From Kapaibacterium sp044224925 (GTDB taxonomy: Bacteria; Bacteroidota; Ignavibacteria; Kapaibacteriales; Kapaibacteriaceae): a DNA stretch of 64,000 nt. Shown piece after piece: positions 43,416 to 51,619 of the stretch. The translations under genes and the position numbers were made by a program. The number at the start of each line of letters is the position of its first letter. Position 1 is the stretch's first letter. The stretch covers positions 1 through 64,000 of the forward strand of contig JBGAJM010000006.1 of the NCBI GenBank assembly GCA_044224925.1, in the 5' to 3' direction. Under the pieces are notes generated by a model, which worked only from the letters and a program-made list of their open reading frames with translations, was not told the DNA's origin and did not search any database.

Positions 43416-44277
43416 TCACACAAGCGACCACGGTGAGGATCATGCAGATCATGTAGAGCAATGCCGTGAGTGCAAGAGAGCGATTGAGTGCGGCACCGGT
43501 GGAGCGCCACACACCCTGCACCACCCACACGCCGATCGGGATGGCACACCACGGAAGCAGGAACCACGCGCCTCGCAACTGGAAGAAGGCGAACGGCACC
43601 ACGACCACAGCGATCACCGTGAAGACGGTGTAGATGATGCGTGCCGGTGTGGCACCAAGGCGTACGGCCATCGTGCGTTTGCCCGCCACCGCATCGGTCT
43701 CGATATCTCGAATGTTGTTCACGCCAAGGATGTTGGCGGCGAAAAGTCCCGGCATGCAGGAGAGCAACAAGGCCTCGGCATCCCAGTGCATCGTTTGCAC
43801 GTAGACGGCACCGACGACGGCGATCACGCCAAAGAAGAGGAAGGCGAACAGATCGCCGAGTCCTTTGTAGGCAAGCGGGAACGGACCTCCGGTGTACATC
43901 CACGACATTGTGAGACAGAGCACACCAATGGCCAACACTTCCCACCCTGCCCGCGCCACCAAGGGTAGGCCTAGAAAAAAGGCGGCAAGGATCACACCCA
44001 CCGATGCGAAGTGCATGGTGCGTGCCGAGATCAGTCCGGAGGCAACAGCGCGTTGCGGACCAAGGCGCGCTGCCGTATCGGCACCACGTCGCGCATCTTC
44101 GATCTCGTTGATGAAGTTCGACGCGATCTGAATGAGCACTGCACACAAGAGTGTGAGAGCGAACGTTGACCAGTGGATGGCATGATCGATGCCCACGAGT
44201 GCTGTTGCCAAGACGACGGGTGCGATCGAGGCGACCAACGTCTTCGGTCGTAACGCCTGCACCCACACACCGATCAT
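43402..44277 (-). CDS. menA: 1,4-dihydroxy-2-naphthoate polyprenyltransferase
   Basis: 291 residues, eight to nine hydrophobic segments. UbiA superfamily with both Asp-rich motifs: NFINEIEDARRGAD (first, about residues 54-67) and NNIRDIETDAVAGKRT (second, about 188-203). It attaches the isoprenoid tail to DHNA at the inner membrane to make demethylmenaquinone. Start overlaps the menG stop (ATGA). Menaquinone is therefore probably a respiratory quinone of this organism. Confidence 0.92.
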   Translation of the reverse strand: MIGVWVQALRPKTLVASIAPVVLATALVGIDHAIHWSTFALTLLCAVLIQIASNFINEIEDARRGADTAARLGPQRAVASGLISARTMHFASVGVILAAFFLGLPLVARAGWEVLAIGVLCLTMSWMYTGGPFPLAYKGLGDLFAFLFFGVIAVVGAVYVQTMHWDAEALLLSCMPGLFAANILGVNNIRDIETDAVAGKRTMAVRLGATPARIIYTVFTVIAVVVVPFAFFQLRGAWFLLPWCAIPIGVWVVQGVWRSTGAALNRSLALTALLYMICMILTVVACVITAR

Positions 44278-44963
44278 CGCACGACACCAACGTAAAGGAA
44301 GGCAATGCCGCCCGTGAGCTCGCGGTAACGCACATCGGCATACCGACCGGTGGCACGCATCAGATCAAGGAAGGCCTCTCTGCATGGGAACGCGGCGGCG
44401 GTCGACGGAAGATACTCGTACGCTTCGCGATGTCCGGTGAGCAATCCGCCGATCACGGGGATCACATGCTTGGAATACAACCGATACGTTGTGCCAAGGA
44501 TGCCGCGAGGCTGACCGAATTCCAGCACCACCACGCGTCCACCGGGCTTGACCACACGTGCCATCTCTGACAGGGCGACCACGGGATCGTCCACGTTTCG
44601 AATGCCAAAGGAAATGCTGGCAACATCGAAGGAGGCATCAGCATAGGGCAAGGCCATGGCATCGGCAACTTCCCATGTGATGTCGACGCCGGCCTTGGCC
44701 GACTTCGCAGGGGCGAACGACAGCATGTCGGCATTGAAGTCGGTTCCCACCACGCGACCTTGCTTCCCTACCTTCTGCGCGAACGACAGGGCAAGATCTC
44801 CCGTGCCGGTTGCACAGTCGAGCACATGCATGCCGGGTGCCGCACCACTTTCGCGCACGGTGATCGAGCGCCAGATATGATGCACTCCAAGAGACAGCAC
44901 GGAATTCGTGCGATCGTAGTTCGGGGCGATGTTCGAGAACATCGTGTTGACGGCGTCGCTCAT
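44274..44963 (-). CDS. menG: Demethylmenaquinone methyltransferase
   Basis: 229 residues. UbiE/MenG SAM-dependent methyltransferase: MFSNIAPNYDRTN at the N-terminus, SAM-binding LDCATGTGDLAL, and the family signature FGIRNVDDP followed by VVVLEFGQP. Methylates demethylmenaquinone. The start at 44963 overlaps the upstream oxidoreductase stop (ATGA); an in-frame start at 44990 lies inside that gene. Confidence 0.93.
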   Translation of the reverse strand: MSDAVNTMFSNIAPNYDRTNSVLSLGVHHIWRSITVRESGAAPGMHVLDCATGTGDLALSFAQKVGKQGRVVGTDFNADMLSFAPAKSAKAGVDITWEVADAMALPYADASFDVASISFGIRNVDDPVVALSEMARVVKPGGRVVVLEFGQPRGILGTTYRLYSKHVIPVIGGLLTGHREAYEYLPSTAAAFPCREAFLDLMRATGRYADVRYRELTGGIAFLYVGVVR

Positions 44964-46411
44964 AGTGTACAAAGATACGCCGCGTTCCATGCTCCAAGCA
45001 TCACGGCGGGAGTACCCTGACCCGGGAAGGCCGTGTCTCCTACATGATAGAGTCCGTCGAACGGCGTTCTGTTCGGCGGCATGCGCAACAACGGTGTGCT
45101 GATATCATGCGGAAGTCCGCCCACGTAGCCGCGATGTCGACTCGTGTAACGCACCCACGTCGACGGCATGCCACTCTCCACATGCATGCGTTGCATACCG
45201 GCGAACTCCGGCATGCTTGCATCGATCACGTCGAGGATGGCCTGCTCCACCATGCGCTTCTGTTCGAGATAAGCGTGCTCCGAGAGTCCTTCCCAATCGG
45301 CGGCGCGAGCATGCGTGGACACGGTCACCGTGCAATGTCCGCGCGGCGCCTTCTCGTCGTCATACGCGGGCGACACGGTCACGAACAACGAGTTCGCATG
45401 CACGAAGGGCAGCGGTGCATCGAGATGGATCTGATAGTACGTGGTCGGCAATGCCGGCTGTCCATCCAGCGCGAAGTACACCGAAATGGCGCACCATGCA
45501 TGCGTATAGCGTCGTGCATGATGAGCGAAGTAGCGCTGCATCGGGCCGGACGTGATCTCTGCCATGTTCCACACCGGAATGCTCGAGATCACCTTCTCCG
45601 CATGATACTCCGTGCCCCGGTCCGTACGCACGCGATAGCGCGAGCCAATCCGGTCGATGTTCACCACGCGCTCGCGAAACCGCACGGTGCCCCCACGCTG
45701 TTGTACGTGGCGCATGAGCTGTAGGGCCGGACGGTACATGCCGCCCACCGGATAGTAGGTCTGCGACGGATACGTCAGTCCCATGGCACCCGTCACCCAC
45801 GGCGCACGCTCCATGGTACTCTGTGTGCTGATCAGTAACTGCTCGTTCAGAAACGCGATGAAGGCGGCATCCGACAGCACTCCGTACGATGCGGCCAGTG
45901 ATCGCATCGACGTGATCAGTCCCATTCCCAACGATGCATACTTCCATCCGCGAGGATGCGCAAGACGGAGCCAATCGAGGAGTGAGGAGGGCGGCAAGGA
46001 TGGGAAGGATCGGATCAGTGGCCAGACGCGTGCCTCGATCTCGTAGAGCTTGTTCCAGAATCCCTGTTGATCTCCTTGCGGGAATACGCTCGAAAGACCT
46101 TCGATCCATGCCTCCTTGCCTGCATGACGGACAACGTCCCGCTCGCCCATGCGGATGATCATGCCCGGGTCTTGTTGCACCAAGGCCGGGGTGATGCCAA
46201 GCTCACCAAAGACCATGCCGACGGGCTGATCGGCGAGCACGCCCGAGAAGGTGGTCGCCCCCACGTCGTAGGAATACCGTCCCGACCGAAAGAACCCTGC
46301 GCAACCGCCCAGTGTTTCATGAGATTCGAGCACGGTCACCTCATGTCCGCGATGGGCAAGCAATGCAGCCGTGGCAAGCCCGCCGTACCCGGCGCCGAGG
46401 ACAAGGATCAT
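44960..46411 (-). CDS. CrtISO/CrtD-like FAD-dependent oxidoreductase
   Basis: 483 residues. N-terminal FAD-binding VLGAGYGGLATAALLAHRGHEVTVLE-type Rossmann motif (residues 3 onward) and C-terminal VGDTAFPGQGTPAVMLG, characteristic of the phytoene desaturase family, especially carotenoid isomerase (CrtISO), CrtD and retinol saturase-like branches. Could desaturate, isomerise or saturate a polyene or isoprenoid. No other carotenoid gene (crtB, crtI, crtY) is in the window; instead it is translationally coupled to menG and menA, so the quinone tail is a possible substrate (inference). The start at 46411 removes a long unsupported N-terminal extension. Divergent from the Vps10-like gene with 45 bases between. 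Confidence 0.8.
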   Translation of the reverse strand: MILVLGAGYGGLATAALLAHRGHEVTVLESHETLGGCAGFFRSGRYSYDVGATTFSGVLADQPVGMVFGELGITPALVQQDPGMIIRMGERDVVRHAGKEAWIEGLSSVFPQGDQQGFWNKLYEIEARVWPLIRSFPSLPPSSLLDWLRLAHPRGWKYASLGMGLITSMRSLAASYGVLSDAAFIAFLNEQLLISTQSTMERAPWVTGAMGLTYPSQTYYPVGGMYRPALQLMRHVQQRGGTVRFRERVVNIDRIGSRYRVRTDRGTEYHAEKVISSIPVWNMAEITSGPMQRYFAHHARRYTHAWCAISVYFALDGQPALPTTYYQIHLDAPLPFVHANSLFVTVSPAYDDEKAPRGHCTVTVSTHARAADWEGLSEHAYLEQKRMVEQAILDVIDASMPEFAGMQRMHVESGMPSTWVRYTSRHRGYVGGLPHDISTPLLRMPPNRTPFDGLYHVGDTAFPGQGTPAVMLGAWNAAYLCTL

Positions 46412-46456
46412 GGAAAAAAAGCGATATTGTGACACATCCGTATCAAAGGCTCCCCT

Positions 46457-49400
46457 ATGAAGACATGGTTCGTTTTGCTTTCGTTCGTCGCCCTTACGTG
46501 GACGTCGGCATCTGCGCAATTGCAGTTGGAACAACACGGCGACGATCCGATGGCGCGCTATGACGACATGGCACGTCGACGCGTCCAACCCGGACAGCAC
46601 CTACCGGCCAACATTCGTGCCAAAGCCATCGAACAAGCTCGCGGAATGGAACGTTCCAAATTCGCAGAGGACATGCTTGTTGCACAACCGGAGTGGAAGC
46701 AGTTCGGTCCAACGCAGATCGGTGGTCGCGTCAAGGCCATCATCGTGCATCCGACCGATCCGAACCTCGTCTACATTGGCACAGCTGCCGGTGGCGTATG
46801 GAAGACCACCGATGGTGGCGAAACATGGAAGCCCATGATGGATGATGCCAATGCCATTGCGCTTGGCTCGCTGTGCTTTGACCCTACGGATCCCAATATC
46901 ATCTATGCCGGAACCGGCGAACAGGTATCAGGCTCGGCCGGGAACATCTTCCTTGGTTGCGGTCTGCTTCGCAGTACCGATGCCGGTGAGACGTGGCACG
47001 TTGTGGGACTTACGGACGTTGGTTCGTTCTCACGCATCTATGCCCATCCGAAGGATCGCGATCTGCTCATGGCCTCGTGTATGAATGCCGGCAACGGCGT
47101 GTACAAGAGCACGGACCGTGGTGCAACGTGGAAGAAGATGTATACCGGATCGGTCTACGACATGTCGATCAATCACTCCGATCAGAACGAATGGTTCATC
47201 TGTACGGCCGATGGCGTTCTGCAATCCGTTGATGGTGGCGCTACGTGGGTACCGCGGAATCAAGGGATCGTGGGAACACTTGGTCGGATGAGCATTCAAC
47301 AATCGCCGAAGAATCCGGACTATTTGTACTGTCTTGCCTCGGTGAACTCTCTTGCCCAGATCCTGCGCAGTACGGACCATGGAGCATCGTGGACAGCAAC
47401 GTATACGGACTCGCGCGGATGCTTCTTTGCCGGAGCATGTACGCCGGAGGCCAGTCAGGCCTTCTACGACATCTACACAGCGGCCCATCCAACGGATGAG
47501 AAGATCTGCCTTGTGGGTGGTATCGATGTGTGGCGCACGGCGAACAACGGCACATCGTGGATGAACACGACCAACTCGTATGCAGGAGGAAGCAACGTCC
47601 ACCCGGACCAGCATTGCGCCGCCTTCGCACCTTCCGATCCGAAGATCGTCTATATCGGTCACGACGGTGGTATGTGCAGAAGCACGGACGGCGGACAAAC
47701 GTGGAAGGTGATCAATAATGGTCTTGCCATCACGCAGTTCTATTCGTTCGATATCGATCGCACGGACCGATACAAGACCTATGGTGGCACGCAGGACAAC
47801 AACACGCTTGCGAACTCGGGCGACAATGATTGGCGCGCCATCGTTGGTGGCGACGGAATGGTGACCGTGCTCGATCACGATCCGAGCACCCTTTATGGCA
47901 ACCAGCCGAATGGTGCCATGTTCCGTGTCAACCTGAAAACAGGTCAAGGCAAGAGCATCGTCGACGGGATCGACCCTGCCGACGCAGGACTCTGGGTTGC
48001 CCCGCTCGAACTTCACCCAACAGAACTCGGCCTGCTCTATCACGGACGTCGCCACGTCTACCTCTCGCTCGATCAAGGCGAGTCGTGGACGATGCTCGCA
48101 ACACCCTTTGTCAATCAGGTCACCAGCATCGGCATCAATCCTGCGAATCCCGACAATGTGTGGGCCGGTACGCTTGCCGGCGAAGTGGCGGTCTCGGCCG
48201 ATCAAGGCGAGACGTGGACGAAGGTCAATCAGAACGGCCTTCCCTCCTTGCCCGTTGCCGATATCGTGGGATCTCCCACACAACCGAACACGATGTGGCT
48301 CTGTTACTCATCGTATGGCACGCCGAACCTCTTCAAGACCACAGACCTTGGTAAGACGTGGACGTCGATGTGGCAAGGAATGCCGGATGTGCCCGCGAAC
48401 TGTCTGGTCTTCCATCCGTCGGATGAGAACATCATGTACATCGGAACGGACGTGGGCGTCTTCGCTTCGTTCGACGGTGCAAAGAGTTGGGTGCCCTATG
48501 GAAAAGGGCTTCCACGTTCACCTGTCCTTGACCTGAAGATCCACAACACGTACAATGTGCTTCGCGCAGCAACGCATGGTCGTTCTACGTGGGAGGTCTC
48601 CATCAGCACCGATAAGATCAGCGATCCAACCATCACGGCACCAACGGGTGGCGACGTGTACGTGAGCTCGCTCTCGACCGTTGTGGCATGGAGCGGATTC
48701 ACCTCGCCTGTTACGGTTGAGTATAGTGTGGACGACGGCACCACGTGGACGCAGATCGCCCGCGATGTCGTCGGAGATGCACTCATGTGGAAGGTGCCGA
48801 ACTATCCGACGATCTGGGGTCGTATCCGGATCACGTCGCAGACCACACCAACGCAAACCCGTACAAGTCGCACGTTCACCATCTCGCTCATCGATCAAGG
48901 ATCTGTGATCGCACGCGGCACCGTGGGCTACGTGCCCTACGGTCTTGCATGGGATGGCAAGAACGGTCTGTGGACGACGAGCTTCTATGAGCGCAAACTC
49001 TACAAGGTGAACGCAACCACGTTGCTGCTGGAGAAGTCCATCAACCTTCCTGCAGCTGCGGGCGACAGTCTCTTCACGGATCTCACCATGGATCGCGAGA
49101 AGGGACATCTCTACGTGCACAAGATGGGATCGTCGGACGGCTCAGGTGGTGTCGTTCTCGTGTTCGACACGACGGGTGCGATCATCCGCAGCTTCCCATC
49201 TCCATCGAAGGCCTATCCGACCGGACTCGAGCTGGTGAACGGCAACCTCGTTGCAGGCGAGCGCGATGGACGTCGTCGTCTCTACACCATGTCAAAAGAA
49301 GACGGTCAGCTCATTTCCGAGGTTTCCAACCCGTATCAATACAACTACGGACCACGCTGCCTTGCCACCGACGATAAAGGTCGGCTCTTCCAAACGTGTA

Positions 49401-49924
49401 CCTACTTCCCGACCTCTGGTGGGGCGCTCACGGAATGTTATCTGATCAGCTTCTCCACGTCCGACATGTCAACCGAGAAGCAGCGCATTCCGCTCATCTC
49501 CCGTGGTCAGCTCATCAACGCACGTGGCGTTGAGTACGATCGCTCGGATGGCAACTTCTGGATCGCCGACTTTGCCGGCAACCTTTACAAGATCACCGGC
49601 TTTGAGTTCGTGCCGCCAACCGTGAGCGGTGTGAACGACGCAGAGCGTGCATCGACCATCGAGCAGATCCGTGTGGCACCGAATCCGGTCCACGGCAGCA
49701 CGGTGATATCGCTCTCGGCGGTACGTCGCGAGCGCAACGTCGACATCGTTGTTGTCGACGTGCTCGGTCAGACCGTGGCCACCTTGCATCACGGCTATCA
49801 ATTCGCAGACGAAGACCTTGCCGTTCGCTGGCATGCATCGGGCATTCCGGCCGGCACCTACACCATTCTTGCTCGCGAGGGCAGTACGCTTCTCACGTCC
49901 ACTCGCGTGAGCATCGTTCCATGA
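46457..49924 (+). CDS. Large Vps10/BNR-repeat secreted protein, T9SS cargo
   Basis: 1155 residues. Signal peptide (about 1-20). Residues 80-710 form propellers with many Asp-box turns (TTDGGETWK, STDAGETWH, STDRGATWKK, SADQGETWTK), as in Vps10/sortilin-like and xyloglucanase-type proteins. An Ig-like module follows (about 715-815: VAWSGFTSPVTVEYSVDDGTTW), then a second NHL-like propeller (about 820-1060) and a classic T9SS type A sorting domain (about 1075-1155: VAPNPVHGSTVISL, VVVDVLGQTVATL, IPAGTYTI). It is very likely exported by type IX secretion and held on the surface. Ligand or activity unknown. Confidence 0.88.
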   Translation: MKTWFVLLSFVALTWTSASAQLQLEQHGDDPMARYDDMARRRVQPGQHLPANIRAKAIEQARGMERSKFAEDMLVAQPEWKQFGPTQIGGRVKAIIVHPTDPNLVYIGTAAGGVWKTTDGGETWKPMMDDANAIALGSLCFDPTDPNIIYAGTGEQVSGSAGNIFLGCGLLRSTDAGETWHVVGLTDVGSFSRIYAHPKDRDLLMASCMNAGNGVYKSTDRGATWKKMYTGSVYDMSINHSDQNEWFICTADGVLQSVDGGATWVPRNQGIVGTLGRMSIQQSPKNPDYLYCLASVNSLAQILRSTDHGASWTATYTDSRGCFFAGACTPEASQAFYDIYTAAHPTDEKICLVGGIDVWRTANNGTSWMNTTNSYAGGSNVHPDQHCAAFAPSDPKIVYIGHDGGMCRSTDGGQTWKVINNGLAITQFYSFDIDRTDRYKTYGGTQDNNTLANSGDNDWRAIVGGDGMVTVLDHDPSTLYGNQPNGAMFRVNLKTGQGKSIVDGIDPADAGLWVAPLELHPTELGLLYHGRRHVYLSLDQGESWTMLATPFVNQVTSIGINPANPDNVWAGTLAGEVAVSADQGETWTKVNQNGLPSLPVADIVGSPTQPNTMWLCYSSYGTPNLFKTTDLGKTWTSMWQGMPDVPANCLVFHPSDENIMYIGTDVGVFASFDGAKSWVPYGKGLPRSPVLDLKIHNTYNVLRAATHGRSTWEVSISTDKISDPTITAPTGGDVYVSSLSTVVAWSGFTSPVTVEYSVDDGTTWTQIARDVVGDALMWKVPNYPTIWGRIRITSQTTPTQTRTSRTFTISLIDQGSVIARGTVGYVPYGLAWDGKNGLWTTSFYERKLYKVNATTLLLEKSINLPAAAGDSLFTDLTMDREKGHLYVHKMGSSDGSGGVVLVFDTTGAIIRSFPSPSKAYPTGLELVNGNLVAGERDGRRRLYTMSKEDGQLISEVSNPYQYNYGPRCLATDDKGRLFQTCTYFPTSGGALTECYLISFSTSDMSTEKQRIPLISRGQLINARGVEYDRSDGNFWIADFAGNLYKITGFEFVPPTVSGVNDAERASTIEQIRVAPNPVHGSTVISLSAVRRERNVDIVVVDVLGQTVATLHHGYQFADEDLAVRWHASGIPAGTYTILAREGSTLLTSTRVSIVP

Positions 49925-49927
49925 TCT

Positions 49928-50134
49928 ATGCAACACATCATTCTTGCACTTGTCACCATGCCGATCATCTGGTTTGCCTGGAAGAATTTCAAACAACTTG
50001 GACGACTCAAGATCACACGTCCGGATCTTGCCGACGACGAACTGCAACGTGAGCAGATGCGCATCGTGATGCGTATCGTTGCCTGTCTGTTGTGCTTGGC
50101 CATTCTTCCATTTCTCATCACGCTCACGTTATGA
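49928..50134 (+). CDS. Small two-helix membrane protein
   Basis: 68 residues with hydrophobic segments at about 2-18 and 47-66 and a charged loop rich in Asp, Arg and Gln between. No family recognised. It starts three bases after the Vps10-like gene and overlaps the first LOG gene by ATGA, so it is probably a real gene cotranscribed with both. Confidence 0.65.
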   Translation: MQHIILALVTMPIIWFAWKNFKQLGRLKITRPDLADDELQREQMRIVMRIVACLLCLAILPFLITLTL

Positions 50135-50829
50135 CGAACGACGATCGGCAGTTTCTCGAAGGACCACATTCCCGTCTCACCGAGTTCTGGTTCGTGGTCC
50201 GCGTTTGCAGAGAATTCATTCGCGGCTTTCGCAAGCTGCACTTCGTCGGTCCATGCGTGGCCGTCTTCGGCTCTGCGCGCTTCAAAGAGGACCATCCCTA
50301 CTACGAGCTTGCGCGACGCATGGGCTATGCGCTTGGCGACATGGGATTCACCGTGATCACCGGTGGTGGTCCGGGAGTGATGGAGGCAGCCAACAAGGGA
50401 GCGAAGGAGGCAGGGGCCACGAGCATCGGATGCAACATCGTGCTGCCGAAAGAGCAACACGAGAACCCGTACCTGGATGTGATGATCGAGTTCGATCACT
50501 TCTTCGTGCGCAAGGTGATGCTCATCAAGTACTCCTTGGGCTTTGTGGTCTTGCCAGGCGGCATCGGAACACTTGATGAGTTCTTTGAGGCCGTCACGCT
50601 CATTCAAACGAAGAAGATCACGAACTTCCCTGTTGTGGTGATGGACAAGGACTATTACAAGGACATCATGGAGCTCTTCGACGTGATGATCGCGCGAGGA
50701 ACGGTGAGCGAAGACGATCGGAAGCTCATCTTGTTCACGAGTAACGTCGACGAGGCCATTGACCATCTCAAGAAGAACGTCGTCAAACGCTTCGGTCTCA
50801 AACAACAGCTCTTCATTCCGCGGAAGTGA
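50131..50829 (+). CDS. LOG family protein (long form)
   Basis: 232 residues. TIGR00730/LOG family with the PGGxGTxxE site (PGGIGTLDEFFE) and TGGGPGVMEAANKGA. Many members are nucleotide 5'-monophosphate phosphoribohydrolases (the plant cytokinin-activating type). An N-terminal stretch of about 35 residues precedes the Rossmann core (VAVFGSARF). Start overlaps the previous stop. A second, shorter LOG gene follows at once. Confidence 0.9.
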   Translation: MTNDDRQFLEGPHSRLTEFWFVVRVCREFIRGFRKLHFVGPCVAVFGSARFKEDHPYYELARRMGYALGDMGFTVITGGGPGVMEAANKGAKEAGATSIGCNIVLPKEQHENPYLDVMIEFDHFFVRKVMLIKYSLGFVVLPGGIGTLDEFFEAVTLIQTKKITNFPVVVMDKDYYKDIMELFDVMIARGTVSEDDRKLILFTSNVDEAIDHLKKNVVKRFGLKQQLFIPRK

Positions 50830-50831
50830 CC

Positions 50832-51428
50832 ATGCTCCCTCCCTCCCCCATCAACCTTCTTGTGTATTGTGGCTCGCGCAGCGGCACGGATGCACGGTTT
50901 CGCAGCGTTGCCGAGAACTTGGCCGATCGCATGGCCGAGGCAGGGATGACGTTGATCTATGGCGGTGGCGGGATCGGCATCATGGGTGCCGTGGCACGTC
51001 GGCTCATCGAACATAACGGAACCGTGGTGGGCATCATTCCGGAGTTTCTGAATTCCACCGAGGTCGCACTACCATGGTGCACAGAGCTCATCGAAGTGCA
51101 TAGCATGCATGAGCGCAAGATGAAGATGCTTGAGCGCTGTCATGCCATCCTTGCGTTGCCGGGTGGTTTTGGGACCATGGATGAGCTCTTCGAGGCCATC
51201 ACGTGGCGTCAGCTTGGACTGCACAACAAACCCATCGGTCTGTTGAACGTCGACGGATTCTATGATCACCTCGCAAAGCAGATCGACGTGATGCATCACG
51301 AAGATCTCATCTCGAAAGAGTCGCGCGGCCATGTGCGCATCGGCACATCGCTCGACGAACTGCTCCCCTGGCTTGAGAGCAGTGCAAGCGTCCTTCCACC
51401 GGATCCGCTCCTGCCACGGTGGACGTAA
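50832..51428 (+). CDS. LOG family phosphoribohydrolase-like protein (short form)
   Basis: 198 residues from the ATG at 50832 (GGA seven bases upstream); a GTG at 50826 overlapping the preceding stop is an alternative. Standard LOG protein: VYCGSRSG, YGGGGIGIMG, HERKMKMLE and PGGFGTMDELFEA, with the Arg and Glu of the catalytic set. Probably hydrolyses nucleoside 5'-monophosphates to base and ribose-5-phosphate. It is only distantly similar to the preceding LOG protein, so the pair is not a recent duplication. Confidence 0.9.
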   Translation: MLPPSPINLLVYCGSRSGTDARFRSVAENLADRMAEAGMTLIYGGGGIGIMGAVARRLIEHNGTVVGIIPEFLNSTEVALPWCTELIEVHSMHERKMKMLERCHAILALPGGFGTMDELFEAITWRQLGLHNKPIGLLNVDGFYDHLAKQIDVMHHEDLISKESRGHVRIGTSLDELLPWLESSASVLPPDPLLPRWT

Positions 51429-51490
51429 AGCATTTGGCACACCATTTGATTCTTGCTCGGCTGCACTACACCCATTTCTCCGGAGGCCTT

Positions 51491-51544
51491 ATGACGAACT
51501 GTATCGTCGATCTCGGAGTGTCGGGAATGCACGCCCTCCGCTGA
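51491..51544 (+). CDS. Possible 17-residue leader peptide before the ABCC transporter
   Basis: In the 200-base gap before the transporter gene, CCGGAGG lies four bases before an ATG that opens a 17-codon frame (MTNCIVDLGVSGMHALR). The ribosome-binding site is stronger than that of most genes here, and the large gap is exceptional in this tightly packed block. It could be a translated leader that controls the transporter, or chance. Confidence 0.3.
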   Translation: MTNCIVDLGVSGMHALR

Positions 51545-51619
51545 ATCTTCGGCATTGTGGTTCGCGTTCCACGGCACTGTTGGAATACTCTCCTTCATCC
51601 ATGAACTGCAACCACAACA

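Noticed and set aside
44967..44978. TATCTTTG box near the menG start as another leaderless promoter
   Set aside because: It lies 14 rather than 12 bases from the ATG and inside the C-terminal codons of the coupled upstream gene; it may be coincidence.
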